A stretch of DNA of 10,334 bases from an uncultured Coriobacteriaceae bacterium (GCA_900556425.1 USOR01000020.1:1-10334), one strand, 5' to 3'. Positions 1 through 6,337 are shown, counted from the first letter of the stretch. Notes: generated by a model not told the origin, from the letters alone. Numbers and translations: made by a program.

Positions 1-2
1 CC

Positions 3-503
3 GGCGCTGCAACCACGCCCACGGCTCCCGCCGCGACCGTGATTCCCGATGACGCGACACCGCTTGCCGCCGCTCCCGCAGCCGCAGCCGCTGCCCCTGC
101 GGCCGAGACCATCGCCGACGACGCCAATCCTCTGGCCGCCTTCCCCGGCGAGGAGACCATCGATGACGAGGGCAACCCGCTTGCGTCCTTCGAGCTGGCC
201 CCGCAGTGCTGGGTGCACTGGCTGATGCTCATCGGCATCATCGTCACCGCTTTCTATGGCATCGGCGTTGTCATCAACCGCCGCAAGGACATTCAGACTG
301 TCGACGAGGTCGAGGCAGAGGTGATGGGCCAGCGCCTGGTGCAGCGACGCCCGCCGTTCGCAGGAGGCCTAAGCAACAACTCGCGCGACATATCTACCAC
401 AAAGGATGCGGTCCCAATCGGGGCCGCATCCTTTTGTATAAACGGCAGTCAACCATGCTATAACTCAAAAAACGGCTACAAAATTTTACGCTTGCTTTTA
501 TAG
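3..503 (+). CDS. C-terminal end of a membrane-anchored surface protein (5' partial)
   Basis: The frame is open from the left edge, so the N-terminus lies outside the window. The visible part is Ala/Pro-rich and holds three degenerate acidic repeats of the form I-x-D-D/E-x-x-P-L-A-A/S-F, at about nt 39-71, 108-143 and 156-191. One hydrophobic segment follows (nt 207-285, beginning CWVHWLML), then a basic stretch (NRRKD) and a short acidic/basic tail. That order suggests a cell-wall or extracellular protein whose C-terminus is anchored in the membrane with a cytoplasmic tail. I recall similar tails in Coriobacteriia surface proteins; this is memory, not a search result. Oddly, the frame continues through the strong terminator hairpin at 401-435 and stops only at 501-503, within the promoter region of the next gene. 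A stop (TAA, 370-372) exists one frame away, so a small indel or a drifted stop codon near nt 320-370 may have extended the end artificially. Function of the missing ectodomain is unknown. Confidence 0.6.
   Translation, partial: GAATTPTAPAATVIPDDATPLAAAPAAAAAAPAAETIADDANPLAAFPGEETIDDEGNPLASFELAPQCWVHWLMLIGIIVTAFYGIGVVINRRKDIQTVDEVEAEVMGQRLVQRRPPFAGGLSNNSRDISTTKDAVPIGAASFCINGSQPCYNSKNGYKILRLLL
401..435 (+). terminator. Strong rho-independent terminator hairpin
   Basis: A 15-bp stem (401-415 with 420-434, one G-U pair, the rest Watson-Crick) closes on a 4-nt loop (AATC) and ends in TTTT at 432-435. The 5' arm starts AAAGGATGCGG and the 3' arm ends CCGCATCCTTTT. The U-run is short, but the stem is very stable. 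It most likely ends transcription of the surface-protein gene and insulates the AlbA_2 gene downstream. The A-rich start of the 5' arm means it could also work weakly in the opposite direction. Confidence 0.85.
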
Positions 504-506
504 CCG
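473..506. promoter_or_regulatory. Inverted repeat overlapping the promoter of the AlbA_2 gene (candidate operator)
   Basis: The arms CGGCTACAAAA (473-483) and TTTTATAGCCG (496-506) form an 11-bp inverted repeat with one mismatch and a 12-nt spacer. The right arm covers part of the -35 hexamer and enters the -35/-10 spacer of the promoter at 492-520. A bound protein would therefore compete with RNA polymerase. The downstream gene product ends in a winged-helix domain, so autoregulation is plausible, but this is inference. There is no U-run after it, so a terminator role is unlikely. Confidence 0.4.
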
Positions 507-520
507 CAAAATCATATATT
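492..520 (+). promoter_or_regulatory. Sigma70-type promoter for the AlbA_2 gene
   Basis: TTGCTT (492-497) and TATATT (515-520) are separated by exactly 17 nt in an AT-rich stretch (about 436-534). Transcription would start near 526-528. That leaves a leader of about 26 nt to the ATG at 553 but almost none to the GTG at 535, which supports the ATG as the start. Confidence 0.6.
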
Positions 521-552
521 CTTACAATAAATACGTGCGAAAAGAGGCGTTC

Positions 553-1800
553 ATGAAAGAAGCACGAGATCTTGAGTTCAAAGTTGCCGTTAACAACAAC
601 TTTCTGAAAACAGTCAGCGCATTTGCAAATTATGGAAGAGGGACGATCCTGTTTGGTGTGGACGATCGGGGAAAAGAGGTTGGGGTCGACAATCCAAAAC
701 AGACCTGCCTCGACATAGAGCACAAGATAAACGACTCGATATCCCCAATGCCCGATTATTCCCTGGAGGTAAACAAAAGGAACAATGTCATAACCTTGGC
801 CGTAGAAAAGGGAATGGACGTTCCCTACCTGTACAAAGCGAAGGCGTACAAAAGGCATGACACCTCAACCGTTGAGGTAGACACGCTCGAGTTGAAGAGA
901 CTCATCCTCGAGGGGGAGAACCTCACATACGACCAAACCCCCTCGCAACATCCCCAGGGAACATACAAAACGCTTGAAAAGAAGCTAGGCGCTGCCTTGG
1001 GGGTAAACGCCCTGACCGACGACACGCTGAAGACACTTGAGCTGATTCGATTCGATGGCACCCTGACGATAGCAGGGGAGTTGTTCAGCGATGACAACGG
1101 AATCCTCGGCATTGACATTGCACGCTTCGGTGAATCCATTGACATCTTTCTCGACAGAGTGAGGTTCGAAAAAGAATCGATACTTGAGCAATATGACAAA
1201 GCGCTGGAGATGTTCCGCACCTTTTACACCTACGAGGAAGTCAAAGGCGCTGAACGAGTGCGAAAAGAGAGCATTCCCGAAGAGGCTTACCGCGAGGCGA
1301 TTGCTAACGCGCTCGTCCATCGCCAGTGGGATGTTCGGGCTGCGATTCGGGTAGCCATGCATCCCGACCGTATCGAAATCTATTCACCCGGGGGCTTGCC
1401 CGAGGGTCTTTCGGAAAAGGACTATCTTGAGGGGCAAGTGGTGGTTCTGCGCAACCCTATCGTTGCAAACGTATTTTTCAGACTTCGCCTGATAGAGAGT
1501 TTTGGAACGGGCATACTCCGCATCAAGAACGCCTATAAGCACTCGAAGAAGAAGCCACGCTTCAAGATTGACGAGAACGTCATAGTCATTACCTTGCCCT
1601 TGGTTGACGAAAACGCTGCGCTTTCAGATGATGAAGCGCGCGTTATCGATGTGCTGAGGGGACGCAAGGCCTCGACTAGCGAGCTTTCCTCCGATACCGG
1701 ATTTGGCAAAACGAAGCTCCAGAAGCTGTTGCGTGGCCTCGAAGAGGGTGGCTATATCACCATATCCGGACGTGGTAGGGGAACGCGATACAAGGCTTGA
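553..1800 (+). CDS. AlbA_2 (Schlafen-type) / GHKL-like ATP-binding protein with C-terminal winged helix
   Basis: A 415-aa protein. Residues about 5-120 match the AlbA_2 (Schlafen-type) domain: LEFK at 7-10, SAFANYGRG at 22-30 and LFGVDDRG at 33-40. Residues about 240-325 resemble the GHKL-type ATP-binding module common after AlbA_2, with an N-box-like EAIANALVHR (248-257), IEIYSPGGLPEG (274-285) and SFGTG (316-320). Residues about 355-415 look like a winged-helix DNA-binding domain. Proteins of this architecture are usually called transcriptional regulators or putative ATP-dependent DNA-binding proteins; related AlbA_2 proteins also occur in defence islands. The start is ATG 553: AAAGAGG lies 5 nt upstream, and the LEFK motif sits at the usual distance. 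The in-frame GTG at 535 has almost no leader. It stands alone between a terminator and the next promoter. Its first half is A-rich and uses AGA/ATA codons more than the operon downstream, which hints at horizontal transfer. Confidence 0.82.
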   Translation: MKEARDLEFKVAVNNNFLKTVSAFANYGRGTILFGVDDRGKEVGVDNPKQTCLDIEHKINDSISPMPDYSLEVNKRNNVITLAVEKGMDVPYLYKAKAYKRHDTSTVEVDTLELKRLILEGENLTYDQTPSQHPQGTYKTLEKKLGAALGVNALTDDTLKTLELIRFDGTLTIAGELFSDDNGILGIDIARFGESIDIFLDRVRFEKESILEQYDKALEMFRTFYTYEEVKGAERVRKESIPEEAYREAIANALVHRQWDVRAAIRVAMHPDRIEIYSPGGLPEGLSEKDYLEGQVVVLRNPIVANVFFRLRLIESFGTGILRIKNAYKHSKKKPRFKIDENVIVITLPLVDENAALSDDEARVIDVLRGRKASTSELSSDTGFGKTKLQKLLRGLEEGGYITISGRGRGTRYKA

Positions 1801-1826
1801 GCACCCTTCTTTTTCACGTGGCTTAT

Positions 1827-1851
1827 CGCCCTGCTTGCCCCGTTCAGGGCG
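1827..1851 (+). terminator. Weak hairpin after the AlbA_2 gene
   Basis: CGCCCTG (1827-1833) and CAGGGCG (1845-1851) can form a 7-bp GC-rich stem with an 11-nt loop, 26 nt after the stop codon. No U-run follows, so it could at most be a rho-assisted stop or an RNA-stabilising hairpin. The rest of the 135-nt gap holds only the promoter candidate at 1892-1897 and the nhaC leader. Confidence 0.25.
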
Positions 1852-1891
1852 CTCGAATCGACAAACAGGCCGCACGTACTGTGAAGATGCC

Positions 1892-1897
1892 TATAAT
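1892..1897 (+). promoter_or_regulatory. Candidate -10 box for the nhaC-adenylase-decarboxylase-carrier operon
   Basis: A perfect TATAAT lies 38 nt upstream of the nhaC start codon, giving a predicted leader of about 32 nt. A TG dinucleotide sits just upstream (1888-1889), one base further away than in a classical extended -10. There is no good -35 hexamer at 16-18 nt upstream. The call rests on the -10 match and its position only. Confidence 0.45.
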
Positions 1898-1935
1898 GTG
1901 CAGGAATATCGCAACCGACACGCATTGGGGAGAAC

Positions 1936-3489
1936 ATGGAGTTTGTCGGAACCTTCTGGGCGCTCGTGCCGCCCATCGTCGCCATTGTCCTGGCGCTTAT
2001 CACCAAGGAAACCTACACGTCGTTGTTCGTCGGCATCGTCGTGGGTGCGCTTCTGCTCGCGGGGTTCGACCCGATCAACACCGTCAACTACATCATCGTC
2101 GGTGAGATTGGCGAGGGAGAAGACGCCATGGCGGTCGGCTTCCTCAACGCCATCAGCGACCCATGGAATGCAGGTATCTTCGTCTTCCTCGTGATGCTCG
2201 GCATCATGGTCGCGCTCGTCAACAAGGCGGGTGGATCGGCGGCATTCGGCGCTTGGGCGGCCAAGCACATCAAGACGCGTGTCGGCGCACAACTCGCCAC
2301 CTTCGCCCTCGGCGTGCTCATCTTCATCGACGATTACTTCAACTGTCTCACGGTCGGTGCGGTCATGCGCCCCGTGACCGACGAGCAGAAGATCTCGCGC
2401 GCCAAGCTGTCCTACATCATTGATGCTACCGCCGCGCCCATCTGCATGATCGCCCCCATCTCGTCCTGGGCAGCCGCGGTTTCCGCCACGGCAGCCGACC
2501 TAGACTCCGGCATCACGGGCATCCAGCTCTTCATCCAGGCGATTCCCTATAACTTCTACTCGCTGCTCACCATCGTCTTCGTCATCGTCATCGTTGTCAT
2601 GGGCTTTGACTACGGCCCCATGGCGCGTGCCGAGATCGAGGCGTATCGCGATGGCATGCTGGGCTCGCTCGGCAACGAGGAAAAGCTCGACAATCCTCGC
2701 GCCAAGCTCATCGACATGCTCATTCCCATCCTCGTCCTCATCGTATGCTGCATAATCGGCATGATGTTCGTGGGTGGTTTCTGGGATCCCGAGGCCGAGG
2801 GCTTTGGCGATCTGGCCCTGGCGTTTGGCAATACCGACGCGTCGGTCGGCCTGCCTTGGGGCTCCATCATCGCGCTCGTCTTTACCTTCATCTACCTGCT
2901 GTGTCGTCGCGTCATCACCTTTGGTGACGCGGCCGTCTGCATCGTCGACGGCTTCAAGGCGATGGTGCCCGCGCTGCTCATCCTCACCTTTGCGCTCACC
3001 CTCAAGCTCGCGACTTCCGCGCTCGGTGCCGATGTCTTTGTCGCCGGGCTCATGGAAGGTGCCGCTGCCGGGCTGTATAGCATGCTCCCCGCGATCATCT
3101 TCCTCGTTGCCCTGGGCCTTGCGTTTGCCACGGGCACGAGCTGGGGTACCTTTGGCATCCTCATTCCGATTGTGCTGCCCATCTTTACCGGTCAGCCCGA
3201 ACTGCTCACCATCGGCATTTCGGCGTGCCTTGCCGGTGCGGTTTGCGGCGATCACTGCTCGCCCATTTCCGACACCACCATCATGGCGTCCGCCGGTGCT
3301 AACGTGAACCACATCGTGCATGTCCAGACCCAGCTGCCCTACGTGCTTACGGTGGCGGCCATCTCGTTTGTCTGCTTCGTTATTGCCGGCTTTGTGCAGA
3401 ACTGGATTATCTGCCTTGCCATCGGCATCGTGCTCGTGGTGGGTGCCCTCTTCGTGCTGCGCAAGACCATCGGCAAGCGCGTGACATAA
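1936..3489 (+). CDS. nhaC: NhaC-family Na+/H+ (or substrate/cation) antiporter
   Basis: A 517-aa, strongly hydrophobic polytopic membrane protein with about 11-12 predicted helices. It carries blocks typical of the NhaC/MleN family: FIDDYFNCLTVG at 130-141, FATGTSWGTFG at 397-407 and GDHCSPISDTTI at 438-449. Family members exchange Na+ for H+ in the cytoplasmic membrane, and some swap organic substrates, for example malate/lactate in MleN. A GGGGAGA ribosome-binding site lies 2-8 nt before ATG 1936, and length is normal for the family. It is the first gene of the operon; the adenylating enzyme begins 44 nt after its stop. NhaC-type genes also occur beside amino acid decarboxylase genes, as in tyramine clusters of enterococci. 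A role in exchanging the pathway's amino acid or amine, or in balancing ions during decarboxylation, is therefore reasonable inference. The exact substrate cannot be read from the sequence. Confidence 0.88.
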   Translation: MEFVGTFWALVPPIVAIVLALITKETYTSLFVGIVVGALLLAGFDPINTVNYIIVGEIGEGEDAMAVGFLNAISDPWNAGIFVFLVMLGIMVALVNKAGGSAAFGAWAAKHIKTRVGAQLATFALGVLIFIDDYFNCLTVGAVMRPVTDEQKISRAKLSYIIDATAAPICMIAPISSWAAAVSATAADLDSGITGIQLFIQAIPYNFYSLLTIVFVIVIVVMGFDYGPMARAEIEAYRDGMLGSLGNEEKLDNPRAKLIDMLIPILVLIVCCIIGMMFVGGFWDPEAEGFGDLALAFGNTDASVGLPWGSIIALVFTFIYLLCRRVITFGDAAVCIVDGFKAMVPALLILTFALTLKLATSALGADVFVAGLMEGAAAGLYSMLPAIIFLVALGLAFATGTSWGTFGILIPIVLPIFTGQPELLTIGISACLAGAVCGDHCSPISDTTIMASAGANVNHIVHVQTQLPYVLTVAAISFVCFVIAGFVQNWIICLAIGIVLVVGALFVLRKTIGKRVT

Positions 3490-3490
3490 C

Positions 3491-3512
3491 GTGCCTGGCA
3501 CACTGTCTCATT
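3491..3512 (+). repeat. GTGCC-T-GGCAC mini-hairpin plus TGTCTCATT element
   Basis: The nhaC/adenylase gap holds a perfect inverted repeat GTGCC-T-GGCAC (3491-3501), followed by CTGTCTCATT (TGTCTCATT at 3504-3512). The same TGTCTCATT word recurs in the next two gaps of the operon (5060-5068 and 6288-6296). A degenerate GTCCGGCAC also lies at 6306-6314. This suggests a dispersed intergenic repeat family. The complementary arm AATGAGACA is absent here, so this copy cannot form the long hairpin seen at the other two junctions. Confidence 0.55.
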
Positions 3513-3533
3513 TCTAGGTCAGAGGAACAGGTT

Positions 3534-5036
3534 ATGACTAACGTACTCGAGTGGCTCGAGAAACGGGCGCAGGAAATGCCCGACAAGGTCGCGTTTGCCG
3601 ACGAGCACGACGAGGTGAGCTTCCTCGACCTCATGCGACGCGCCCGTTCCGTTGGCTCCTATCTTGCCGGCATCGTCGACGAGCGCAGCCCCATCGCCTG
3701 CTACATGGAGAAGAGCACCCAGACACTCGCGGCCATGCTCGGCGCCGTCTACGCTCGTTGCTGCTATTCGATTATCGACGTGCGTCAGCCGGCGTCACGC
3801 GCCCGCGCCATCGTCGATAAGCTCGCTGCTCCCGTCGTGCTTGCGGATGCGAAGAACTTTGATGCCGCATGGGAGGCCTTCGATGGCTACCTGGTGATAT
3901 GCCTCGAGGATATCGTCGACACGCGTGCCGATAGCAGCCTGCTTGCCAAGCGCCGTGCCGCCTCGCTCGACACCGACCCGCTGTATATCAACTTCACGTC
4001 GGGCTCCACGGGCACCCCCAAGGGGGTCGTCGTGAGTCACCGCTCCGTCATCGACTTCATCCCGTCGTTCACCTCGATTTTCGACATCACGAAAGACGAT
4101 GTGCTAGCCAATCAGGCGCCTTTCGACTTCGATGTGTCGGTCAAGGATATCTACGGCGGTCTCGCTACGGGCGCGACCGTGCAGATGATCCCGCGCGAGT
4201 ACTTTAGCGTTCCCGTGAACCTCATGGACTTCCTTGTCGAGCGCGAGGTCACCGTTTGCACCTGGGCCGTGAGCGCGATGTGCTTCGTCTCCATGATGGG
4301 TGGCTTCGAGTATTGCGTGCCCACAACGATTCGCGCGGTCATCTTCAGCGGCGAGGTCATGCCGCCCAAGCAGCTTGCCGTGTGGCGCGAGGCGCTGCCC
4401 GATGCCATGTTCGTGAACGTGTACGGCCCCACCGAGGTAACCTGCAACTGCACCTACCACATCATCGTGCGCGACTACGCAAAGGATGAGGTCATTCCCA
4501 TGGGTAGGCCCTTCCCCAACGAACACGTCTTCCTTCTTGACGACGATGACCGGCTCGTTGACGAGCCCGGCGTCGAGGGTGAGCTTTGCGTTGTCGGCAC
4601 CTGCCTGGCGCTCGGTTACTACAATGATCCCGAGAAGACTGCCGAAGTCTTCGTGCAGAACCCCCTCACGCAGGCATTTCCCGAGACGATGTACCGCACG
4701 GGTGACGTGGCCGTGCTCGACGAGGCAGGACGATTCGTGTATCGCGGTCGTAAGGATCACCAGATCAAGCACCTGGGTCAACGCATCGAGCTCGGTGAAA
4801 TCGATGCCGCGGCGCACGCGGTCGAGGGCGTGAAGCGTGCTTGCACGGTCTACGAACCGCGCAAGAAGCGCATTCTCATGTTCTATGCCGGCTCCTGTGA
4901 CAAGGAAGCTCTTGCCGATGCGCTCAAGGCGTCCCTGCCGCAATACATGGTGCCCAACAAGATCCGACAGCTGGATGGCATGCCCCTCACCAAGAACGGC
5001 AAGATCGACCGCCAGGCGCTCCTCGATATAGAATGA
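3534..5036 (+). CDS. Stand-alone amino acid adenylation enzyme (DltA-like A domain)
   Basis: A 500-aa cytoplasmic ANL-superfamily enzyme that should activate an amino acid with ATP and pass it to the phosphopantetheine thiol of a carrier protein, probably the one at 6338-6583. Core motifs are in order: A3 FTSGSTGTPKG (154-164); A4 region NQAPFDFDVSVKDIY (193-207), where D200 should contact the substrate amino group; A5 NVYGPTEVT (295-303); A7 YRTGD (387-391); A8 GRKDHQIKHLGQRIELGEID (405-424); A10 PLTKNGKID with the catalytic Lys at 490. The closest recognisable pattern is DltA (D-alanine:carrier ligase). However, the DltA FCGE motif, whose Cys is implicated in D-Ala selection, reads FSGE here (271-274), and no DltB or DltD is nearby, so the substrate may differ. 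Length is that of a free A domain without fused carrier or condensation domain. ATG 3534 follows AGAGG by 8 nt. Its TGA lies inside the hairpin at 5032-5068. Confidence 0.88.
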   Translation: MTNVLEWLEKRAQEMPDKVAFADEHDEVSFLDLMRRARSVGSYLAGIVDERSPIACYMEKSTQTLAAMLGAVYARCCYSIIDVRQPASRARAIVDKLAAPVVLADAKNFDAAWEAFDGYLVICLEDIVDTRADSSLLAKRRAASLDTDPLYINFTSGSTGTPKGVVVSHRSVIDFIPSFTSIFDITKDDVLANQAPFDFDVSVKDIYGGLATGATVQMIPREYFSVPVNLMDFLVEREVTVCTWAVSAMCFVSMMGGFEYCVPTTIRAVIFSGEVMPPKQLAVWREALPDAMFVNVYGPTEVTCNCTYHIIVRDYAKDEVIPMGRPFPNEHVFLLDDDDRLVDEPGVEGELCVVGTCLALGYYNDPEKTAEVFVQNPLTQAFPETMYRTGDVAVLDEAGRFVYRGRKDHQIKHLGQRIELGEIDAAAHAVEGVKRACTVYEPRKKRILMFYAGSCDKEALADALKASLPQYMVPNKIRQLDGMPLTKNGKIDRQALLDIE

Positions 5037-5068
5037 GACAAAACCCGCCGGGTCACTTTTGTCTCATT
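5032..5068 (+). repeat. 12-bp perfect hairpin at the adenylase/decarboxylase junction
   Basis: AATGAGACAAAA (5032-5043) pairs perfectly with TTTTGTCTCATT (5057-5068) around a 13-nt loop. The adenylase stop codon (5034-5036) sits in the left arm, and the decarboxylase ribosome-binding site (GGAGGA, 5072-5077) follows just after the right arm. TT continues to 5070, but no terminator-type U-run follows. It is more likely an RNA processing, stability or partial-attenuation hairpin than a full stop, since the operon continues. It shares AATGAGACA/TGTCTCATT with the hairpin at 6264-6296. Confidence 0.65.
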
Positions 5069-5083
5069 TTCGGAGGATGTGAC

Positions 5084-6268
5084 ATGAACAACAGCGAGCT
5101 TCTCGAGATTGCCGAGGAATACGGCACGCCCACCTTCGTCTTCGATGTGCGGGAGTTCTGGCAGCGCCTCGATAAGATTGCCGACATCTTCGGCGAGGAC
5201 GTGCGCCTCTGCTTCGCGATGAAGGCCAACCCCTTCCTTGCGGCCGCCGCAGCCGATCACGGGGAGCGCCTTGAGGTGTGCAGCCCCGGCGAGCTCGCCA
5301 TTTGCGAGGACGTTGGCATCTCCGCAAACCAGATCGTGTATTCGGGCGTGAACAAGCAGGCCAGCGATATCGCTCGCGCCATCGCCTACCGTGTCGGCGT
5401 GCTCACGGCCGAGTCGAAGCTCCACGTCGAGCTCATCGAGCAGTGCGCGGCACAAGCCCAGACCACAGTGGACGTGTTGCTGCGCCTCAATGCCGGGAGT
5501 CAGTTCGGTATGTCGAAGGACGACTTGCTCGAGGTCATCGACCAGCGCGAGAGCTACCCGCATCTCAACATCGTGGGGCTGCATTACTTCGTGGGCACGC
5601 AGCGCAAGAAGCTCAAGCACCAGATTCGTGAGCTCGAGAAGTTGCGTGCGTTGATTGCGGAGCTGGAAGACGAGCACGGCTTCGAGGTGCAGCGCCTCGA
5701 GTACGGTCCCGGTCTGGCCGTGCCGTACTTTGCAGACGATGACTTCACGGACGATCTTGCACCGGCCCGCGAGTTGACCCCGTACATCCAGGAACTTGGA
5801 CGCGATGTAGAGGTCACGGTCGAGATGGGCCGCTTCTTCTCCGCTTCGTGTGGCACCTACCTTACGCGCGTTGCCGACCTCAAGGAAAACGACGGCACGA
5901 ACTACTGCATCCTCGACGGCGGCATCAATCATCTTACGTATGCCGGACAGGTCATGGGCCTCAAGGTGCCCGTGACCGTCAACCTCTCGGCGATGGCCGA
6001 TGCCATGCGTGCGCAGGATACGCGGAGCTGGACGCTCTGCGGCAGCCTCTGCACCGTCAACGACGTGCTCGTGCGCGAGGTCGAGCTCGATTCGCTCGAG
6101 ATGGGTGATGTGCTCGCGTTCGCCAACGCCGGCGCGTATTCCGTGACCGAGGGTGTCCACCTGTTTTTGAGCCGCACGATGCCGCGCGTGGTCTTGCGCT
6201 ATGATGGCGGAAGCGAGCTTGCCCGCGATTTCATCGAGACGAGCACGCTCAACACACCGCAAAAATGA
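5084..6268 (+). CDS. Fold-type III PLP-dependent decarboxylase (diaminopimelate/ornithine decarboxylase family)
   Basis: A 394-aa cytoplasmic enzyme of the alanine-racemase-fold decarboxylases. The N-terminal barrel has the PLP lysine K47 in CFAMKANP (43-50), followed by EVCSPGE (64-70), GLHYFVGTQ (165-173) and YGPGLAVPYF (207-216). The last replaces the usual GGG phosphate loop with GPG. Further on are EMGRFF (247-252), catalytic Cys323 in CGSLCTVND (319-327) and GAYSVTEG (350-357). The overall pattern resembles LysA but differs from housekeeping LysA in several motifs. It is closer to decarboxylases found beside AMP-ligases and carrier proteins, such as BtrK or the exosortase-associated group. 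ATG 5084 is preferred because GGAGGA lies 6 nt upstream; the in-frame ATG at 5033 overlaps the previous stop inside a hairpin. The likely role is decarboxylation of the amino acid after, or before, loading on the carrier; the substrate is not determined. The stop lies within the hairpin at 6264-6296. Confidence 0.87.
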   Translation: MNNSELLEIAEEYGTPTFVFDVREFWQRLDKIADIFGEDVRLCFAMKANPFLAAAAADHGERLEVCSPGELAICEDVGISANQIVYSGVNKQASDIARAIAYRVGVLTAESKLHVELIEQCAAQAQTTVDVLLRLNAGSQFGMSKDDLLEVIDQRESYPHLNIVGLHYFVGTQRKKLKHQIRELEKLRALIAELEDEHGFEVQRLEYGPGLAVPYFADDDFTDDLAPARELTPYIQELGRDVEVTVEMGRFFSASCGTYLTRVADLKENDGTNYCILDGGINHLTYAGQVMGLKVPVTVNLSAMADAMRAQDTRSWTLCGSLCTVNDVLVREVELDSLEMGDVLAFANAGAYSVTEGVHLFLSRTMPRVVLRYDGGSELARDFIETSTLNTPQK

Positions 6269-6296
6269 GACAGTTGCTCTGAGCAACTGTCTCATT
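6264..6296 (+). repeat. 16-bp perfect inverted repeat at the decarboxylase/carrier junction
   Basis: AATGAGACAGTTGCTC (6264-6279) and its exact reverse complement (6281-6296) flank a single T. Allowing a 5-nt loop, this folds to a 14-bp stem. The decarboxylase TGA (6266-6268) is inside the left arm. No U-run follows; a degenerate GTCCGGCAC comes next (6306-6314). With the hairpin at 5032-5068 it forms a family built on AATGAGACA/TGTCTCATT. In an operon, such a stem could protect upstream mRNA ends or set the expression ratio of the carrier protein relative to the enzymes. Confidence 0.7.
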
Positions 6297-6337
6297 AGCA
6301 ACAGGGTCCGGCACAAGAATTGACGAGAGGAAGCACC

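Noticed and set aside
535..552. GTG at 535 as start of the AlbA_2 gene
   Set aside because: It would leave a leader of less than 10 nt from the predicted transcription start and has no ribosome-binding site, while ATG 553 has AAAGAGG at good spacing and fits the domain start.
2500..3501. Long minus-strand open frame opposite nhaC (333 codons)
   Set aside because: Highly polar, low-complexity translation (many D, E, H, G) that mirrors hydrophobic codons of the real membrane protein; no ribosome-binding site or family match.
4104..4943. Minus-strand open frame opposite the adenylating enzyme (279 codons)
   Set aside because: Antisense shadow; the plus strand has all A-domain motifs intact.
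5033..5083. ATG at 5033 as the decarboxylase start (overlapping ATGA with the previous gene)
   Set aside because: It lies in the stem of the junction hairpin and has no ribosome-binding site; GGAGGA before ATG 5084 is far better and the protein then starts as in homologs.
5084..6268. Naming the decarboxylase lysA
   Set aside because: The family is right, but the GPG loop, the HYFVGTQ motif and the adenylase/carrier context argue against housekeeping diaminopimelate decarboxylase.
4883..6316. Long minus-strand open frame opposite the decarboxylase (477 codons)
   Set aside because: It is an antisense shadow of a clearly homologous plus-strand enzyme in GC-rich DNA; its translation shows no recognisable domain, only His/Ala/Leu/Val-rich text expected opposite such codons.
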